Shown piece by piece: positions 43,682 to 52,581 of a stretch of 64,000 nucleotides of DNA. This DNA is from Fimbriimonadaceae bacterium (GTDB lineage Bacteria > Armatimonadota > Fimbriimonadia > Fimbriimonadales > Fimbriimonadaceae), in NCBI GenBank assembly GCA_019454145.1, contig CP075366.1, forward strand, positions 2,694,790-2,758,789, given 5' to 3'. Below the pieces are notes generated by a model. The model did not search any database and was not told the origin of the DNA. It was given only the letters and a program-made list of their open reading frames with translations. A program made the translations under genes and the position numbers. How positions within the stretch are numbered: the first letter of the stretch is position 1; the number at the start of each line of letters is the position of its first letter.

Positions 43682-46113
43682 TATTTTACGACCGGCTGTA
43701 ACGCGAGTTTGAGAACCTGGCTCGCCTGAGTCACAAAGTGGGCTGATAGTTGCGAACGGATATCTTCTGGCACCTCTTCCATGTAATCCTTTTTGTTTTC
43801 CATCGGCAGAATCACGGTGTTGACCCCGCTCCTGAACGCCGCCAAGATTTTTTCTTTCACGCCGCCGATCGGAAGCACCTGGCCTGTAAGAGTTAATTCT
43901 CCCGTCATCGCAAGCCGTTCGACGCTCGGGCGACCAGAGAGCAGACTTACCAGAGCCGTGAGCATGGTGATCCCCGCAGATGGGCCATCTTTGGGAACTG
44001 CCCCCGCCGGAACGTGAACGTGTATTTGGTTATTTTCAAACACGCTTGACTCTATGTGAAGTTGCTTTGCGTGGGCTCGGATATAGGAAAGCGCGGCTGT
44101 AACCGACTCTTTCATCACATCACCCAGTTGACCTGTTACGGTTAGGCCCTTGCCTGGATAAAGGCTGGATTCGATAAACAGGATTTCGCCCCCAACTGGG
44201 GTCCAAGCAAGGCCAACCGCAACACCAGGAAGGAGTTTGCGTTCCGCAACAATATCGGTTGTGTAACGTGGTGCGCCAAGGGCTTTTTGAACCCAAGCTT
44301 TTGTGACGGTGATCTTGGCTTTTCTTCCCTTTGCAAATTCAACTGTGGCCTTACGAATGACCGAGCCAATTTCGCGTTCAAGATTTCGGACACCCGCTTC
44401 GCGTGTGTAGTGCCGAATCAAATAGCGAAGTGCTTCTGGTTTGAACTCCAACTTACTTGACTTAAGACCATGTTCCTCCAGTTGCCGATTCACGAGGTGG
44501 TGAGTGGCGATATCAAACTTTTCATCTTCTGTGTAGCCGCCGAGCTCGATGATTTCCATTCGGTCGCGGAGGGCTGGTGGAATTGTATCAAGCCGGTTTG
44601 CTGTGGTGATGAAGAACACCTTGCTCAGATCAATCGGAACATCTAAGTAATGGTCGCGAAAGGCGTTGTTTTGCTGAGGGTCAAGAACTTCAAGCATTGC
44701 CGAAGCTGGGTCGCCCCGAAAGTCGTTGCCGAGTTTGTCAATCTCATCGAGCACAAACAGCGGGTTGTTAGAACCAGCCCGCTTGAGGCTTTGCACAATC
44801 TGCCCGGGCAGTGAGCCAATGTATGTGCGCCTGTGACCGCGAATTTCCGCTTCGTCGCGAACGCCACCCAAAGAGAGACGGACAAAGTTTCGCCCCATCG
44901 CATCGGCAATGGATTTCCCGAGCGATGTTTTCCCAACCCCAGGCGGGCCGTAAAAGCAGAGGATCGGCTGGCGAGGCGGGCTATCAGTTTTGACAATCCG
45001 TACCGCAAGGAATTCAAGAATCCGATCTTTGATCTTATCAAGCCCAGAATGTTCTCGGTCAAGAACGGCCCGAACTTCATCGAGGTCAAGTCGGTCTTCG
45101 GTGGATTTCGACCATGGGATCGCCGCCATCGTTTCGATATAGGTGCGGGCGACCGTGTACTCGGGAGAGCCAGGGCTGATACGCTGGAGCCGATCCATTT
45201 CCTTGTAAGCCGCTTTTTGGGCTTCTTCCGGCATATCGGCTTCTTCAATCGAATCCCGAAGTTCTTCTAAATCTTCACTGTAATCGTCCGTTTCACCCAG
45301 CTCACGCTGGATGGCTTTCAGTTGTTCTCGCAGATAGTATTCGCGCTGGTTCCGGGAGAGCTCAGCTGTCACTTCGCCGTGAACTTTGGACGTGAGTTCA
45401 AGCACCCTCACCTCTCGACCGAGCATTTGCAACAGCTTTCGCAGTCGTTCGATAACGTCAGTAGTTTCTAAGATTGATTGCTTATCTTGAACAGAAAAGG
45501 GAATATGGGCCGCGATCAAATCCGCCATCACGTTCGGTTCGGTCACTGATTGTGTTAGCGAAGCCAAGTCTTCCGGCATATTGGGCGAGAGTCGAACCGC
45601 CTGCTCAAAAAGCGCCGCGACGGAGCGGCGCAGGGCTTCTGCTTCTTCGGCTAGTTCCTCGGGAACTGGTTCATCAGCCAGAACTTCAACGTTCGCACGA
45701 AGATAAGGCTCGGTGGTAATCGCACTCGTAATGCGGAATCGCGCCGACCCTTGTACGATCATTCGCACAGCATCAGTGCCTTTCATCAAAGTGCGAACGA
45801 TTACCGCACAGCCGATATCATAAACCTGCTCAAAGTTCGGATCGTCCACTTCCGGATCACGCTGAGCAACCATCCCGATAATCCTCTGTGAACTCACAAC
45901 GCTATCATCAATGAGCTTGATGGAATTTGGCCTGCCTACGCTCAGCGGTGCGATCAGCATCGGAAAAATAACGCTGTCTCGCAAAGGGAGTATATTGAGT
46001 TCCGAAGGAATTTCGGGTTTTTCTTCTGGATCACCAGCCTGGTCGTGAATCGTTACGGTTTCAATGACCGCATCAATCATTTCGTCTTCATTAGTAAGCT
46101 GAGAATCTGGCAT
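43681..46113 (-). CDS. lon: ATP-dependent Lon protease
   Basis: 810 residues, normal for LonA. N-terminal LAN domain (LPLRDSVIFPMLIAPLSVGR), AAA module with FYGPPGVGKTSLGKSIADAMG and VLDEIDKLGND, and the serine protease domain with catalytic Ser in PKDGPSAGITM and Lys in the following helix region (GGVKEKILAAFRSGV). Cytoplasmic quality control. Its first base overlaps the last base of the small heat-shock gene, so both form one operon. Confidence 0.97.
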   Translation of the reverse strand: MPDSQLTNEDEMIDAVIETVTIHDQAGDPEEKPEIPSELNILPLRDSVIFPMLIAPLSVGRPNSIKLIDDSVVSSQRIIGMVAQRDPEVDDPNFEQVYDIGCAVIVRTLMKGTDAVRMIVQGSARFRITSAITTEPYLRANVEVLADEPVPEELAEEAEALRRSVAALFEQAVRLSPNMPEDLASLTQSVTEPNVMADLIAAHIPFSVQDKQSILETTDVIERLRKLLQMLGREVRVLELTSKVHGEVTAELSRNQREYYLREQLKAIQRELGETDDYSEDLEELRDSIEEADMPEEAQKAAYKEMDRLQRISPGSPEYTVARTYIETMAAIPWSKSTEDRLDLDEVRAVLDREHSGLDKIKDRILEFLAVRIVKTDSPPRQPILCFYGPPGVGKTSLGKSIADAMGRNFVRLSLGGVRDEAEIRGHRRTYIGSLPGQIVQSLKRAGSNNPLFVLDEIDKLGNDFRGDPASAMLEVLDPQQNNAFRDHYLDVPIDLSKVFFITTANRLDTIPPALRDRMEIIELGGYTEDEKFDIATHHLVNRQLEEHGLKSSKLEFKPEALRYLIRHYTREAGVRNLEREIGSVIRKATVEFAKGRKAKITVTKAWVQKALGAPRYTTDIVAERKLLPGVAVGLAWTPVGGEILFIESSLYPGKGLTVTGQLGDVMKESVTAALSYIRAHAKQLHIESSVFENNQIHVHVPAGAVPKDGPSAGITMLTALVSLLSGRPSVERLAMTGELTLTGQVLPIGGVKEKILAAFRSGVNTVILPMENKKDYMEEVPEDIRSQLSAHFVTQASQVLKLALQPVVK

Positions 46114-46562
46114 TAGAGTCGTTTAAGAGTGATTTGTTCTACGACGAGAACCATGTCGTCTTGATCTTGTTTGGGGATGATGATTGTAAGAATTCCGTTT
46201 TTGAATCCGGCCGACATTTGTTTGAAGTTATACGAACCTTGCGGAAGGACTACTTCGCGGAAGAACGCCCCTTCATCTATCTCTAAAAGGTGCGCCTGAT
46301 ATCGCTCTGGTCGCGAAGAAAGGTCGTCAGGTCGTTCTCCACGGAGAACCAATGAATGACGACTTTGATTAAGCGTCAAATGAATCTGATTTGCCACAAC
46401 TCCCGCGAGTTCTGCACGGATGAGCAAATGGGTAGGGGCTTCCAGCAGGTCGATATGTGGCATCCATCCTCGCTGACGCGCGATTTTAGGGAGACCAACC
46501 TCTCGGCTGGAAAAAGACGTATCAAGTTCCAGGATCCATTCGTCAACTTCGCGACGGGGCAT
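46113..46562 (-). CDS. Hsp20/alpha-crystallin family small heat-shock protein
   Basis: 149 residues with an alpha-crystallin domain from about 35 on: WMPHIDLLEAPTHLLIRAELAGV, LVLRGERPDD, FFREVVLPQG and the closing FKNGILTIIIPK. No C-terminal IXI motif is clear (ends QITLKRL). Chaperone holding unfolded proteins. It overlaps lon by one base, a sensible chaperone-protease pairing. TAAACT lies 7 bases upstream of the ATG on a mirrored arrangement with lgt. No CIRCE element is visible. Confidence 0.86.
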   Translation of the reverse strand: MPRREVDEWILELDTSFSSREVGLPKIARQRGWMPHIDLLEAPTHLLIRAELAGVVANQIHLTLNQSRHSLVLRGERPDDLSSRPERYQAHLLEIDEGAFFREVVLPQGSYNFKQMSAGFKNGILTIIIPKQDQDDMVLVVEQITLKRL

Positions 46563-46569
46563 AGATTTT

Positions 46570-46575
46570 AGTTTA
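46570..46575 (-). promoter_or_regulatory. -10-like box for hsp20-lon
   Basis: TAAACT (minus strand) ends 7 bases before the ATG at 46562. The sequence TAAACTAA is repeated in inverted orientation at 46624 for lgt. Confidence 0.45.
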
Positions 46576-46623
46576 CTGGCGGTTATGGCTGGGTTGGGCC
46601 GTAATCAGGACTTAACAAGTAGC

Positions 46624-46629
46624 TAAACT
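46624..46629 (+). promoter_or_regulatory. -10-like box for lgt
   Basis: TAAACT ends 7 bases before the ATG at 46637, with no Shine-Dalgarno, mirroring the hsp20 arrangement. Confidence 0.45.
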
Positions 46630-46636
46630 AACAACG

Positions 46637-47479
46637 ATGATCTGGACTCACAACTTGTCGCCTTATATTTTTCGAGTCCATTTGTTCGGAACAGATATCG
46701 GCCCGCGATGGTATGGGCTTGCTTATGTAATCGGTTTTATCCTCGGCTTCCAGACTCTCAAAAAGGCAATTCGCGCTGGCAAGTTAGGAGAGCTAAAAGA
46801 AAACGACCTTGAAGGATTGATGATGTGGCTGATCGCTGGCGTTGTTCTGGGCGGTCGCTTGGGTTACTGTTTGCAGAATCTTTCAATCTGGATGAAAGAT
46901 CCTCTTTATTACTTTAAGTTCAACCAAGGAGGAATGGCGTTTTTCGGCGGACTCGCCGGGGTGATCTTGGTTCTCTTGATATATTCCAAGCGCAAAAATA
47001 TGTCATTTGCCAAGTTGGGCGATGTTGTCACCGTTCCCGCCGCGCTCGGGCTTGGCATTGGGAGAATTGCCAACTTTATCAACGGCGAACTTTGGGGCGT
47101 GCCGACCAATGCAAATTGGGGAGTGATATTCCCAGATGCTCACGATGGAGTGCCCCGACACCCAAGCACCTTATATGAAATGACCACCCACTTTGCATTG
47201 GCTGGTTTTTTGATCTGGGCTGGCAAGCGATCTTGGACAGAACGCAAGGGCGTTTTGTCTGCAATTTTCGTAACGGTTTACGGTCTGTTGAGGGTCATTA
47301 CAGAACCTTTTCGACAGGCGGATACTTTCGTTGGGCCTCTGACTAATGGGCAAGTGGCAAGCCTGTTAATCGCTCTTGGTGGGGGTATCGCATTGTTCGT
47401 TATTTTGCGAAAACCTGCACCTATTCAAGAAGAGCCGCAAGAAGATTCAGAAAAAAGCGAAAATTTTCAAGAAAACTAG
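46637..47479 (+). CDS. lgt: Prolipoprotein diacylglyceryl transferase
   Basis: Membrane enzyme transferring diacylglycerol to lipoprotein Cys; 280 residues. Seven helices; signatures GPRWYGLAYVIGFILGF, GGRLGYCLQN, the Lgt block RIANFINGELWGVPTNANWG and RHPSTLYEM. The last 25 residues (EEPQEDSEKSENFQEN) are an acidic tail. Its presence shows lipoprotein processing in this organism. It diverges from the hsp20-lon unit across 74 bases. Confidence 0.95.
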   Translation: MIWTHNLSPYIFRVHLFGTDIGPRWYGLAYVIGFILGFQTLKKAIRAGKLGELKENDLEGLMMWLIAGVVLGGRLGYCLQNLSIWMKDPLYYFKFNQGGMAFFGGLAGVILVLLIYSKRKNMSFAKLGDVVTVPAALGLGIGRIANFINGELWGVPTNANWGVIFPDAHDGVPRHPSTLYEMTTHFALAGFLIWAGKRSWTERKGVLSAIFVTVYGLLRVITEPFRQADTFVGPLTNGQVASLLIALGGGIALFVILRKPAPIQEEPQEDSEKSENFQEN

Positions 47480-47574
47480 TGGTTTTTGGGTTTTGAAGGA
47501 AACTCTTCCGCCAAATAATACGTTAAAATAAAGGACTAAAGTCCCCTCTGGACTAAAAACCGTTGTATGCAAGC

Positions 47575-48915
47575 ATGGCCGAACTAGCTCGACTCCTGGA
47601 TGCCGTCCACATGGCAACCCAAAAACTAGCATCGACCGCGGACACCAATGTGGTGTTACGCGAGGTGCTCCGTATTTGCGTCGAAGCGGTTGGCTCATCT
47701 GGGGGCTCAATCTACATTCACGAGCCATCTACAAAAACGCTGAAGTTTCTTCACGTTTTGCCGGAAGAAATCGAGCGCAAGCTAGAAAGGCTTGATATTC
47801 CCGATGATTACGGAGTTGCCGGAGAAGTTTTCCAAACCGGAAAATCCATGATCAACGAGTACGGCACAGAAGGAGACCCTCATCGCCGAGCGATTGTGCG
47901 CCGAACCGGATTAACGGTGAACAACATGATCACCGTGCCGCTCCAGATTTCTGGTCTCAAGCCAATTGGGGTTGTACAGCTCGTCAACAAGATTCACGGG
48001 CCGTTTGATGATACGGACGAAGCGGTTCTAGATACGATCAGCGACGTTGCAACGCTCGCGATCAGTAATTCCAGGATGCTTGAGCGCAGTACAAAAGTTG
48101 CGGCACTCGAAGGGATGGGACGCGCCGCTCATGACCTTGCCAACAAAGCCGGCGTCCTTGTCACTTTTCTTCCCGACTTTGAACGCAACTTGAGAGGTTT
48201 GCGGGAAACCCTCAACGAAGCTGGAGTGAAAAGCGACGCATGCTTCTACTTAGAAATGCTCGAAGGCACCTACCAAGACGTATTTGCACCTTACAGCGAA
48301 CGGGTTTACCGCTACGCCAAGCTCATTAACGACCTTGCCGCTGGTAAACCTCTTGTTCCAGTCAAAAAGGTTCGAGATTTCGGAACTGTCGTCCGTGAAG
48401 CCGCCGAGTACATGGAAACCAACGCACGACGGAACTACACGCGCATCATTTACGACCTTCAGTCGGGTGCTCCCCAGTTTGCCTTTGACGATCTTTATGT
48501 CATCAGAATTGTCGAAAACCTAGTCGGGAACGCAATCAAAGCGGTTCACGAAACTATTCCGGATGAGTGGTTAGCCGAGAATTCTGGCAAACAAGATGCT
48601 GCATACGGCAGTGTCACGGTGAAGTATCGCTATGCTGCGGGTCACCACGTCATGCAGATTATTGATTCGGGTCCAGGAATGTCGCCCGGCACGATCCGCC
48701 AGATACTGGGCGGAAGCGCGAAATCCAATTGGGATACAAGCGGCGGTAGTGGTCTTGGTACCAAGGTTATTGTGGAATTGGCTTCTGCCCATGGAGCGAA
48801 GCTTTCAATCAATAGCCGACTCGGCGAAGGTTCGACGTTTGAGGTTGACTTCCCAGAAGAAGCATCCAAAGATGCAACTGGTCAATCTCCTAGCCTTGCT
48901 AAGTCACGGGCCTAA
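47575..48915 (+). CDS. GAF-domain sensor histidine kinase
   Basis: About 446 residues from ATG 47575. A GAF domain (about 5-170) with GSSGGSIYIHEP and NNMITVPLQISGLKPIGVVQLVNK; then a short DHp-like helix with MGRAAHDLANKAGVLV, where the phosphate-accepting His would be in the HDL; a HATPase module with NLVGNAIKAVHE (N box), DSGPGMSPG (G1) and GGSGLGTKVIVEL (G2). Cytoplasmic, with no membrane helix and no response regulator next to it. An upstream TTG at 47563 is an alternative start. The signal is unknown. Confidence 0.86.
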   Translation: MAELARLLDAVHMATQKLASTADTNVVLREVLRICVEAVGSSGGSIYIHEPSTKTLKFLHVLPEEIERKLERLDIPDDYGVAGEVFQTGKSMINEYGTEGDPHRRAIVRRTGLTVNNMITVPLQISGLKPIGVVQLVNKIHGPFDDTDEAVLDTISDVATLAISNSRMLERSTKVAALEGMGRAAHDLANKAGVLVTFLPDFERNLRGLRETLNEAGVKSDACFYLEMLEGTYQDVFAPYSERVYRYAKLINDLAAGKPLVPVKKVRDFGTVVREAAEYMETNARRNYTRIIYDLQSGAPQFAFDDLYVIRIVENLVGNAIKAVHETIPDEWLAENSGKQDAAYGSVTVKYRYAAGHHVMQIIDSGPGMSPGTIRQILGGSAKSNWDTSGGSGLGTKVIVELASAHGAKLSINSRLGEGSTFEVDFPEEASKDATGQSPSLAKSRA

Positions 48916-48957
48916 ACCATTTGAATCCCAGTTCGTTACATTCTCGTATTACCGAAT

Positions 48958-49317
48958 ATGAACAGCGTTCTCGCTCGGTTTACAGAAAATCCGTTAATGC
49001 TCCAAGCTGGCATTACGATGTACATTGTTTGGGCTGTGTGCTTGTTCATCATCGCCCAGCAAGAAAAAGAAGAGTTCGCCTGGTTTGCGTTTGTGCCTTT
49101 CTTGAATTTGCTTTTAATGGCTAAGCTCGCCAAGATGAACCCTCTATGGTGGCTCTTGACTCTCACATGCGTTGGGCTTCTCATCGTCCCGGTGTTCTGG
49201 TACAAAATTGGTGAGCGTAAGGGAAGTTTGCCCGCAATCATGGGGGCTCTTGTACTCCTGCCTTGTTTCTGGTGGCTTTCCCCGATTATCATTGCCGCCA
49301 GCTCAAAGCGGAGTTAA
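48958..49317 (+). CDS. Small membrane protein, DUF5684-like
   Basis: 119 residues with four hydrophobic segments (about 13-34, 42-58, 63-82, 93-112). The string FAWFAFVPFLNLLLMAKLAKM resembles DUF5684 proteins, where an aromatic helix is followed by a short loop and a positive turn. No function known. No convincing ribosome-binding site. TATTAC is 5 bases upstream. Confidence 0.55.
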   Translation: MNSVLARFTENPLMLQAGITMYIVWAVCLFIIAQQEKEEFAWFAFVPFLNLLLMAKLAKMNPLWWLLTLTCVGLLIVPVFWYKIGERKGSLPAIMGALVLLPCFWWLSPIIIAASSKRS

Positions 49318-49366
49318 GTTCTAAGGCCTTGTGATATCGCCATGTCTGGCAGGTATTCTGCTGGGC

Positions 49367-49597
49367 ATGGCGATTGAACCAGTGGTGGGCGATAAATATT
49401 TCTTTACATGGGCTGAACTCGGCAAGCCTACGGTTCAAGGTTCAATCAAACTTCCCGGATTAGGAACTCTTATTTTCGATGATGCCGACGCGCATTACGC
49501 CAATACCGTTGGAGACAAAGCGGCGTTCTTTATTCGCAAATCTAGCGTGATGGGCAACGATGTTTACGTTGTAGTGAGCCGTCAGCAACCAGCTTAA
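49367..49597 (+). CDS. Small hypothetical protein
   Basis: About 76 residues from the ATG (49367). A GTG at 49331 would add 12 hydrophobic-ish residues. Compact beta-rich, acidic sequence (KYFFTWAELGKPTVQGSI, LIFDDADAHYANTVGD) without recognised domain. Coding is supported only by an open frame between the membrane-protein gene and a gap, so it stays tentative. Confidence 0.4.
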   Translation: MAIEPVVGDKYFFTWAELGKPTVQGSIKLPGLGTLIFDDADAHYANTVGDKAAFFIRKSSVMGNDVYVVVSRQQPA

Positions 49598-49815
49598 TCA
49601 GGATTGGCACAGTATTTGCAGACTAAGAATTTAGTTTGCCGGGATCTGAGCAATTTGATTCCTCTCCTAAAAGCAACATGAACTTGGATTTCGTTGCTCA
49701 TCCCCCGGCCTGGGTTGATAGTACTGTACAACAGGTGCGCGTGCCAAAGCTTGTTTTTGGCTTCAATCCCGGTAGTTATCTGGTCAGATTCCCGCAGTTC
49801 TGCGAGGGAATATGC

Positions 49816-50112
49816 CTATAAATCGTTGAATGATGAGACTTCGTATGTGCGGATTTTTACTTCCTCCACATAAGGCCCGGTGACTTCCACAAACCGTTTG
49901 AAGTGGGGCATAGCGAAGTGATCCTCTAATCCTTTTGCGGTTGTCCACTCTTCGACAAAGACGATGTAGTTTGGATCGTCGGGTTTGCTGAAAAAATCGT
50001 AAGTGATGCACGCTTCTTCGGCTCGCGAAGGTGCCAGCATGGCATTGCACTCAGTTAGATACTCGTTCAAGAATTCGGATTTTGCGTGGACATGGGCAAC
50101 CAAAACGACCAT
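49816..50112 (-). CDS. Antibiotic biosynthesis monooxygenase-like (ABM) protein
   Basis: 98 residues, single ABM ferredoxin-like domain of the YgiN quinol-monooxygenase type: VLVAHVHAKSEFLNEYLTEC, the SRAEEACITYDFFSKPDDP turn, VFVEEWTTAKGLEDHFAMP and the final EVKIRTYE strand. The conserved His of the DHFAM-like motif is present. TAAACT lies 7 bases before the ATG without a ribosome-binding site. Substrate unknown. Confidence 0.88.
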   Translation of the reverse strand: MVVLVAHVHAKSEFLNEYLTECNAMLAPSRAEEACITYDFFSKPDDPNYIVFVEEWTTAKGLEDHFAMPHFKRFVEVTGPYVEEVKIRTYEVSSFNDL

Positions 50113-50119
50113 GCCAGCA

Positions 50120-50125
50120 AGTTTA
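50120..50125 (-). promoter_or_regulatory. -10-like box for leaderless ABM gene
   Basis: TAAACT (minus strand) ends 7 bases before the ATG at 50112; identical in sequence and spacing to the boxes at hsp20 and lgt. Confidence 0.45.
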
Positions 50126-50226
50126 GACCCTCAAAAACAGCGACCTATTGACATCAATTTCGAAACAAAATCCCGAAATGAGAACCTATTGCGCAGCAAT
50201 TCCGTTGTAAAGTCAGAGGAACTCTC

Positions 50227-52431
50227 ATGGCAGCATCTCTTTTCGTTTTCGCAATGCTTGGGCCATCCGCTTTAAGCTCTCTCCAGACTCCAGCACTTAA
50301 CCTGGAATTTCGCGGTGGAACACTCAGTACGCTCGCTAAAGATATAGAGGCACAGACCGGATGGAAACTCAATATCCACCCAGATGTTGCTAATGAAGTT
50401 GTAGTAGTTTATTCGAACGGAAAAGAAACGGAAGACATTGTTAAGCAGATCGCTAAAGTAACGGCGACCATCTGGACTCTCAATGGTGATGAAATGCAGG
50501 TGCTTCCGGATGTGACCTTGCGGAACCAGCAGTGGCAGGCATCACAGCAGGCATACGCTCAACAAGTAATAAAAGCTCGCCAGACGTTCCTCGACTCGAT
50601 GAAGAAGAGAACGATCAAGGACGAAGACGGCGAAGAGTACGAATATGAGCCGGAGCTTGAGCAAAAAATCCTTTCTGAGTTAATTGCAGGTGCTCCTCTT
50701 CAATCTTTTACCAGTCTGCAGCCGGGAGGGCGAATCGTACTCAGTAGCAATCCAAACCGGATTCAAGTTGCCCTGGGCCGATTCAATGCTCAGGATGTTC
50801 AGGAATGGATCAAGCAACACAACGAAAGTGTAAAGCTGATGAACGATCCTACATTTGGGGATGACGACGAAGGCATGGGTGTTGATCCCGAATACATGAA
50901 CATGATCATGGGAATGATGCCGAAACAAGAAGAGATCAAGGAGCCCCCTGCGAAGATGCTTCTTGTCCTTTCTCGGTCGCGGCGCGGAATGTTCGGCGGT
51001 GGTGGCATCACGTGTACCGCCAAAGTGATGGGTCGCACGGGTAAGACACTTCTTCAAACCTCGACGAGCTTTGGGAGCGATTATTACAGTGAATTCACAG
51101 CCATAGCTAGCGAGGCAATGGCCCCTGCCTCTGAGCAAGCTCCTAAAAAGGATAAGAAACCGGGCGACGACCTGAAAATAGAATGGTCCGAGGAAACAAA
51201 GCAGGTCAAAGATGCTTTGAAGTTGGATTTCGATCCTTCTGCGGCAACTCTAACCATGCCCAAAAAGGCGCGCGAGATTCTTATGCGCCCCGATCTTTAC
51301 GAACCCATGAGATATGAATTGGGTGATGGACTGATCGAAACAGCAAAACTTCTTAAGAAACCGTTAGTCGCCGCATTGCCGGACGAAATATATCAGTTTA
51401 CGAACGAGTTATCTGAGACGGTTGGAGAGTTTCGAGAATTCGTCGAGTCGCATGATGTAGTGGAGTCGGAAGCAGACGGCTGGTGGATGCTCACACCTAA
51501 AGATCCAGCAGAGGTAAGAGCTGATCGGGTGAGCAGAACCGCATTAGCCCAAATGCTCGCATTAGGTCAAAACCGAATGTTCTTACCGCTTGATCCAATT
51601 GCAGATTTTGTTTACCAATATCCCAACGCATCGGAGAATTCCGTGGCAAGCAACGTTATGCGGATGTTCGCCCCGCAGATTTTCATGTCGATCTTTGGAG
51701 AGACAGCTTCAACCGATCATCTGCGACTCTACGGTTCGCTCAGTCGCGCTCATCGAAATTCACTAAAAGCTGGCACACCATTGCAGGTCTCTCAAATGCC
51801 GCAAGCTACTCGGACAGTGGTTGAACAGCTTGTGTTTGGCGCGGATGGAAAGATCAGTGCTGTGAACGCCGAAACCGCGCTTGAGCCGGTGTCCGTATCA
51901 CAAATGATGCAAGGCATGATGGGTGCTGGCATGTCAATGGGATCGGGTGGCATTGGAAACGAAGAACCTACTGAGGTATTTCCAAACGGCTTGCCGCCGG
52001 CTGGTCGCTTAGCGATGAAAGTTCACAAAACTCAATATTTGGTCGCAGTGAGTACCGATGGTTCTGCGATGAAAATGAATATGCCGTTCGGAAGAATGGA
52101 ACTTGCCGTGTGGGGAATGCTCTCCAAAAATCCGTCGTTCATGGCTGAATTGGGGAATATGGATAGCTACTTCCGTAATATGCGGGCTGGCTACCGGAAC
52201 GAACTCAAGTTTGCCATGTTCCTGACTCCTTCACTTGGCTTTAGTGGTGAGCTGTTGGATATTGAAGAACCTGATATGAATCGAAAATACTCGATCTATG
52301 ATCTGCCCGATGGTTTGAAGCAGCAAGTAGCTGGAGACATTACTGAACTCGAAAATTCGCCTTTCGGAAAACTCATGCAGATGATGGGCGATGGCGGATT
52401 CGGTGGTGGCGGCGGTACGATCAAGCCCTGA
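50227..52431 (+). CDS. Large secreted protein with STN-like N-terminal domain
   Basis: 734 residues. A signal peptide (MAASLFVFAMLGPSALSSLQ) precedes an STN/secretin-type domain at about 25-95 (FRGGTLSTLAKDIEAQTGWKLNI and the following VVVVYSNGKETEDIVKQI). The rest, about 640 residues, is unrecognised, with Met/Gly-rich stretches (MMQGMMGAGMSMGSGGI, MNMIMGMMPK). A good site (AGAGGAA) precedes the ATG. The STN domain occurs in secretins, TonB receptors and FecR. No secretin domain is visible, so it is an orphan use of the domain. Confidence 0.65.
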   Translation: MAASLFVFAMLGPSALSSLQTPALNLEFRGGTLSTLAKDIEAQTGWKLNIHPDVANEVVVVYSNGKETEDIVKQIAKVTATIWTLNGDEMQVLPDVTLRNQQWQASQQAYAQQVIKARQTFLDSMKKRTIKDEDGEEYEYEPELEQKILSELIAGAPLQSFTSLQPGGRIVLSSNPNRIQVALGRFNAQDVQEWIKQHNESVKLMNDPTFGDDDEGMGVDPEYMNMIMGMMPKQEEIKEPPAKMLLVLSRSRRGMFGGGGITCTAKVMGRTGKTLLQTSTSFGSDYYSEFTAIASEAMAPASEQAPKKDKKPGDDLKIEWSEETKQVKDALKLDFDPSAATLTMPKKAREILMRPDLYEPMRYELGDGLIETAKLLKKPLVAALPDEIYQFTNELSETVGEFREFVESHDVVESEADGWWMLTPKDPAEVRADRVSRTALAQMLALGQNRMFLPLDPIADFVYQYPNASENSVASNVMRMFAPQIFMSIFGETASTDHLRLYGSLSRAHRNSLKAGTPLQVSQMPQATRTVVEQLVFGADGKISAVNAETALEPVSVSQMMQGMMGAGMSMGSGGIGNEEPTEVFPNGLPPAGRLAMKVHKTQYLVAVSTDGSAMKMNMPFGRMELAVWGMLSKNPSFMAELGNMDSYFRNMRAGYRNELKFAMFLTPSLGFSGELLDIEEPDMNRKYSIYDLPDGLKQQVAGDITELENSPFGKLMQMMGDGGFGGGGGTIKP

Positions 52432-52436
52432 TCATG

Positions 52437-52472
52437 AGTGAGTGCGCTGAATTGAAGTTCAGCGCACTCACT
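52437..52472 (+). terminator. Strong hairpin after the STN-like gene
   Basis: 15-bp perfect stem AGTGAGTGCGCTGAA with a 6-base loop, starting 6 bases after the stop. No T-run follows, so it may be a pause or end-protecting stem. Confidence 0.65.
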
Positions 52473-52537
52473 ACCTATTTGGACATATTCAAAATTCTTT
52501 CTGTGGGAATAATAGAGCAGATGTTTCCCCAGCCGGA

Positions 52538-52571
52538 CTGTTATGAACTCTTAACAAAAGTGTGTTATTCT
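52538..52571 (+). promoter_or_regulatory. Promoter region of pstB, possible Pho-box-like repeats
   Basis: CTGTTAT, CTCTTAA and GTGTTAT occur within 52538-52568. They resemble the 7-base repeats of Pho boxes only loosely. The box TATTCT (52566-52571) ends 10 bases before the ATG. Pho regulation is a guess. Confidence 0.3.
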
Positions 52572-52581
52572 AGGCTGTTCC

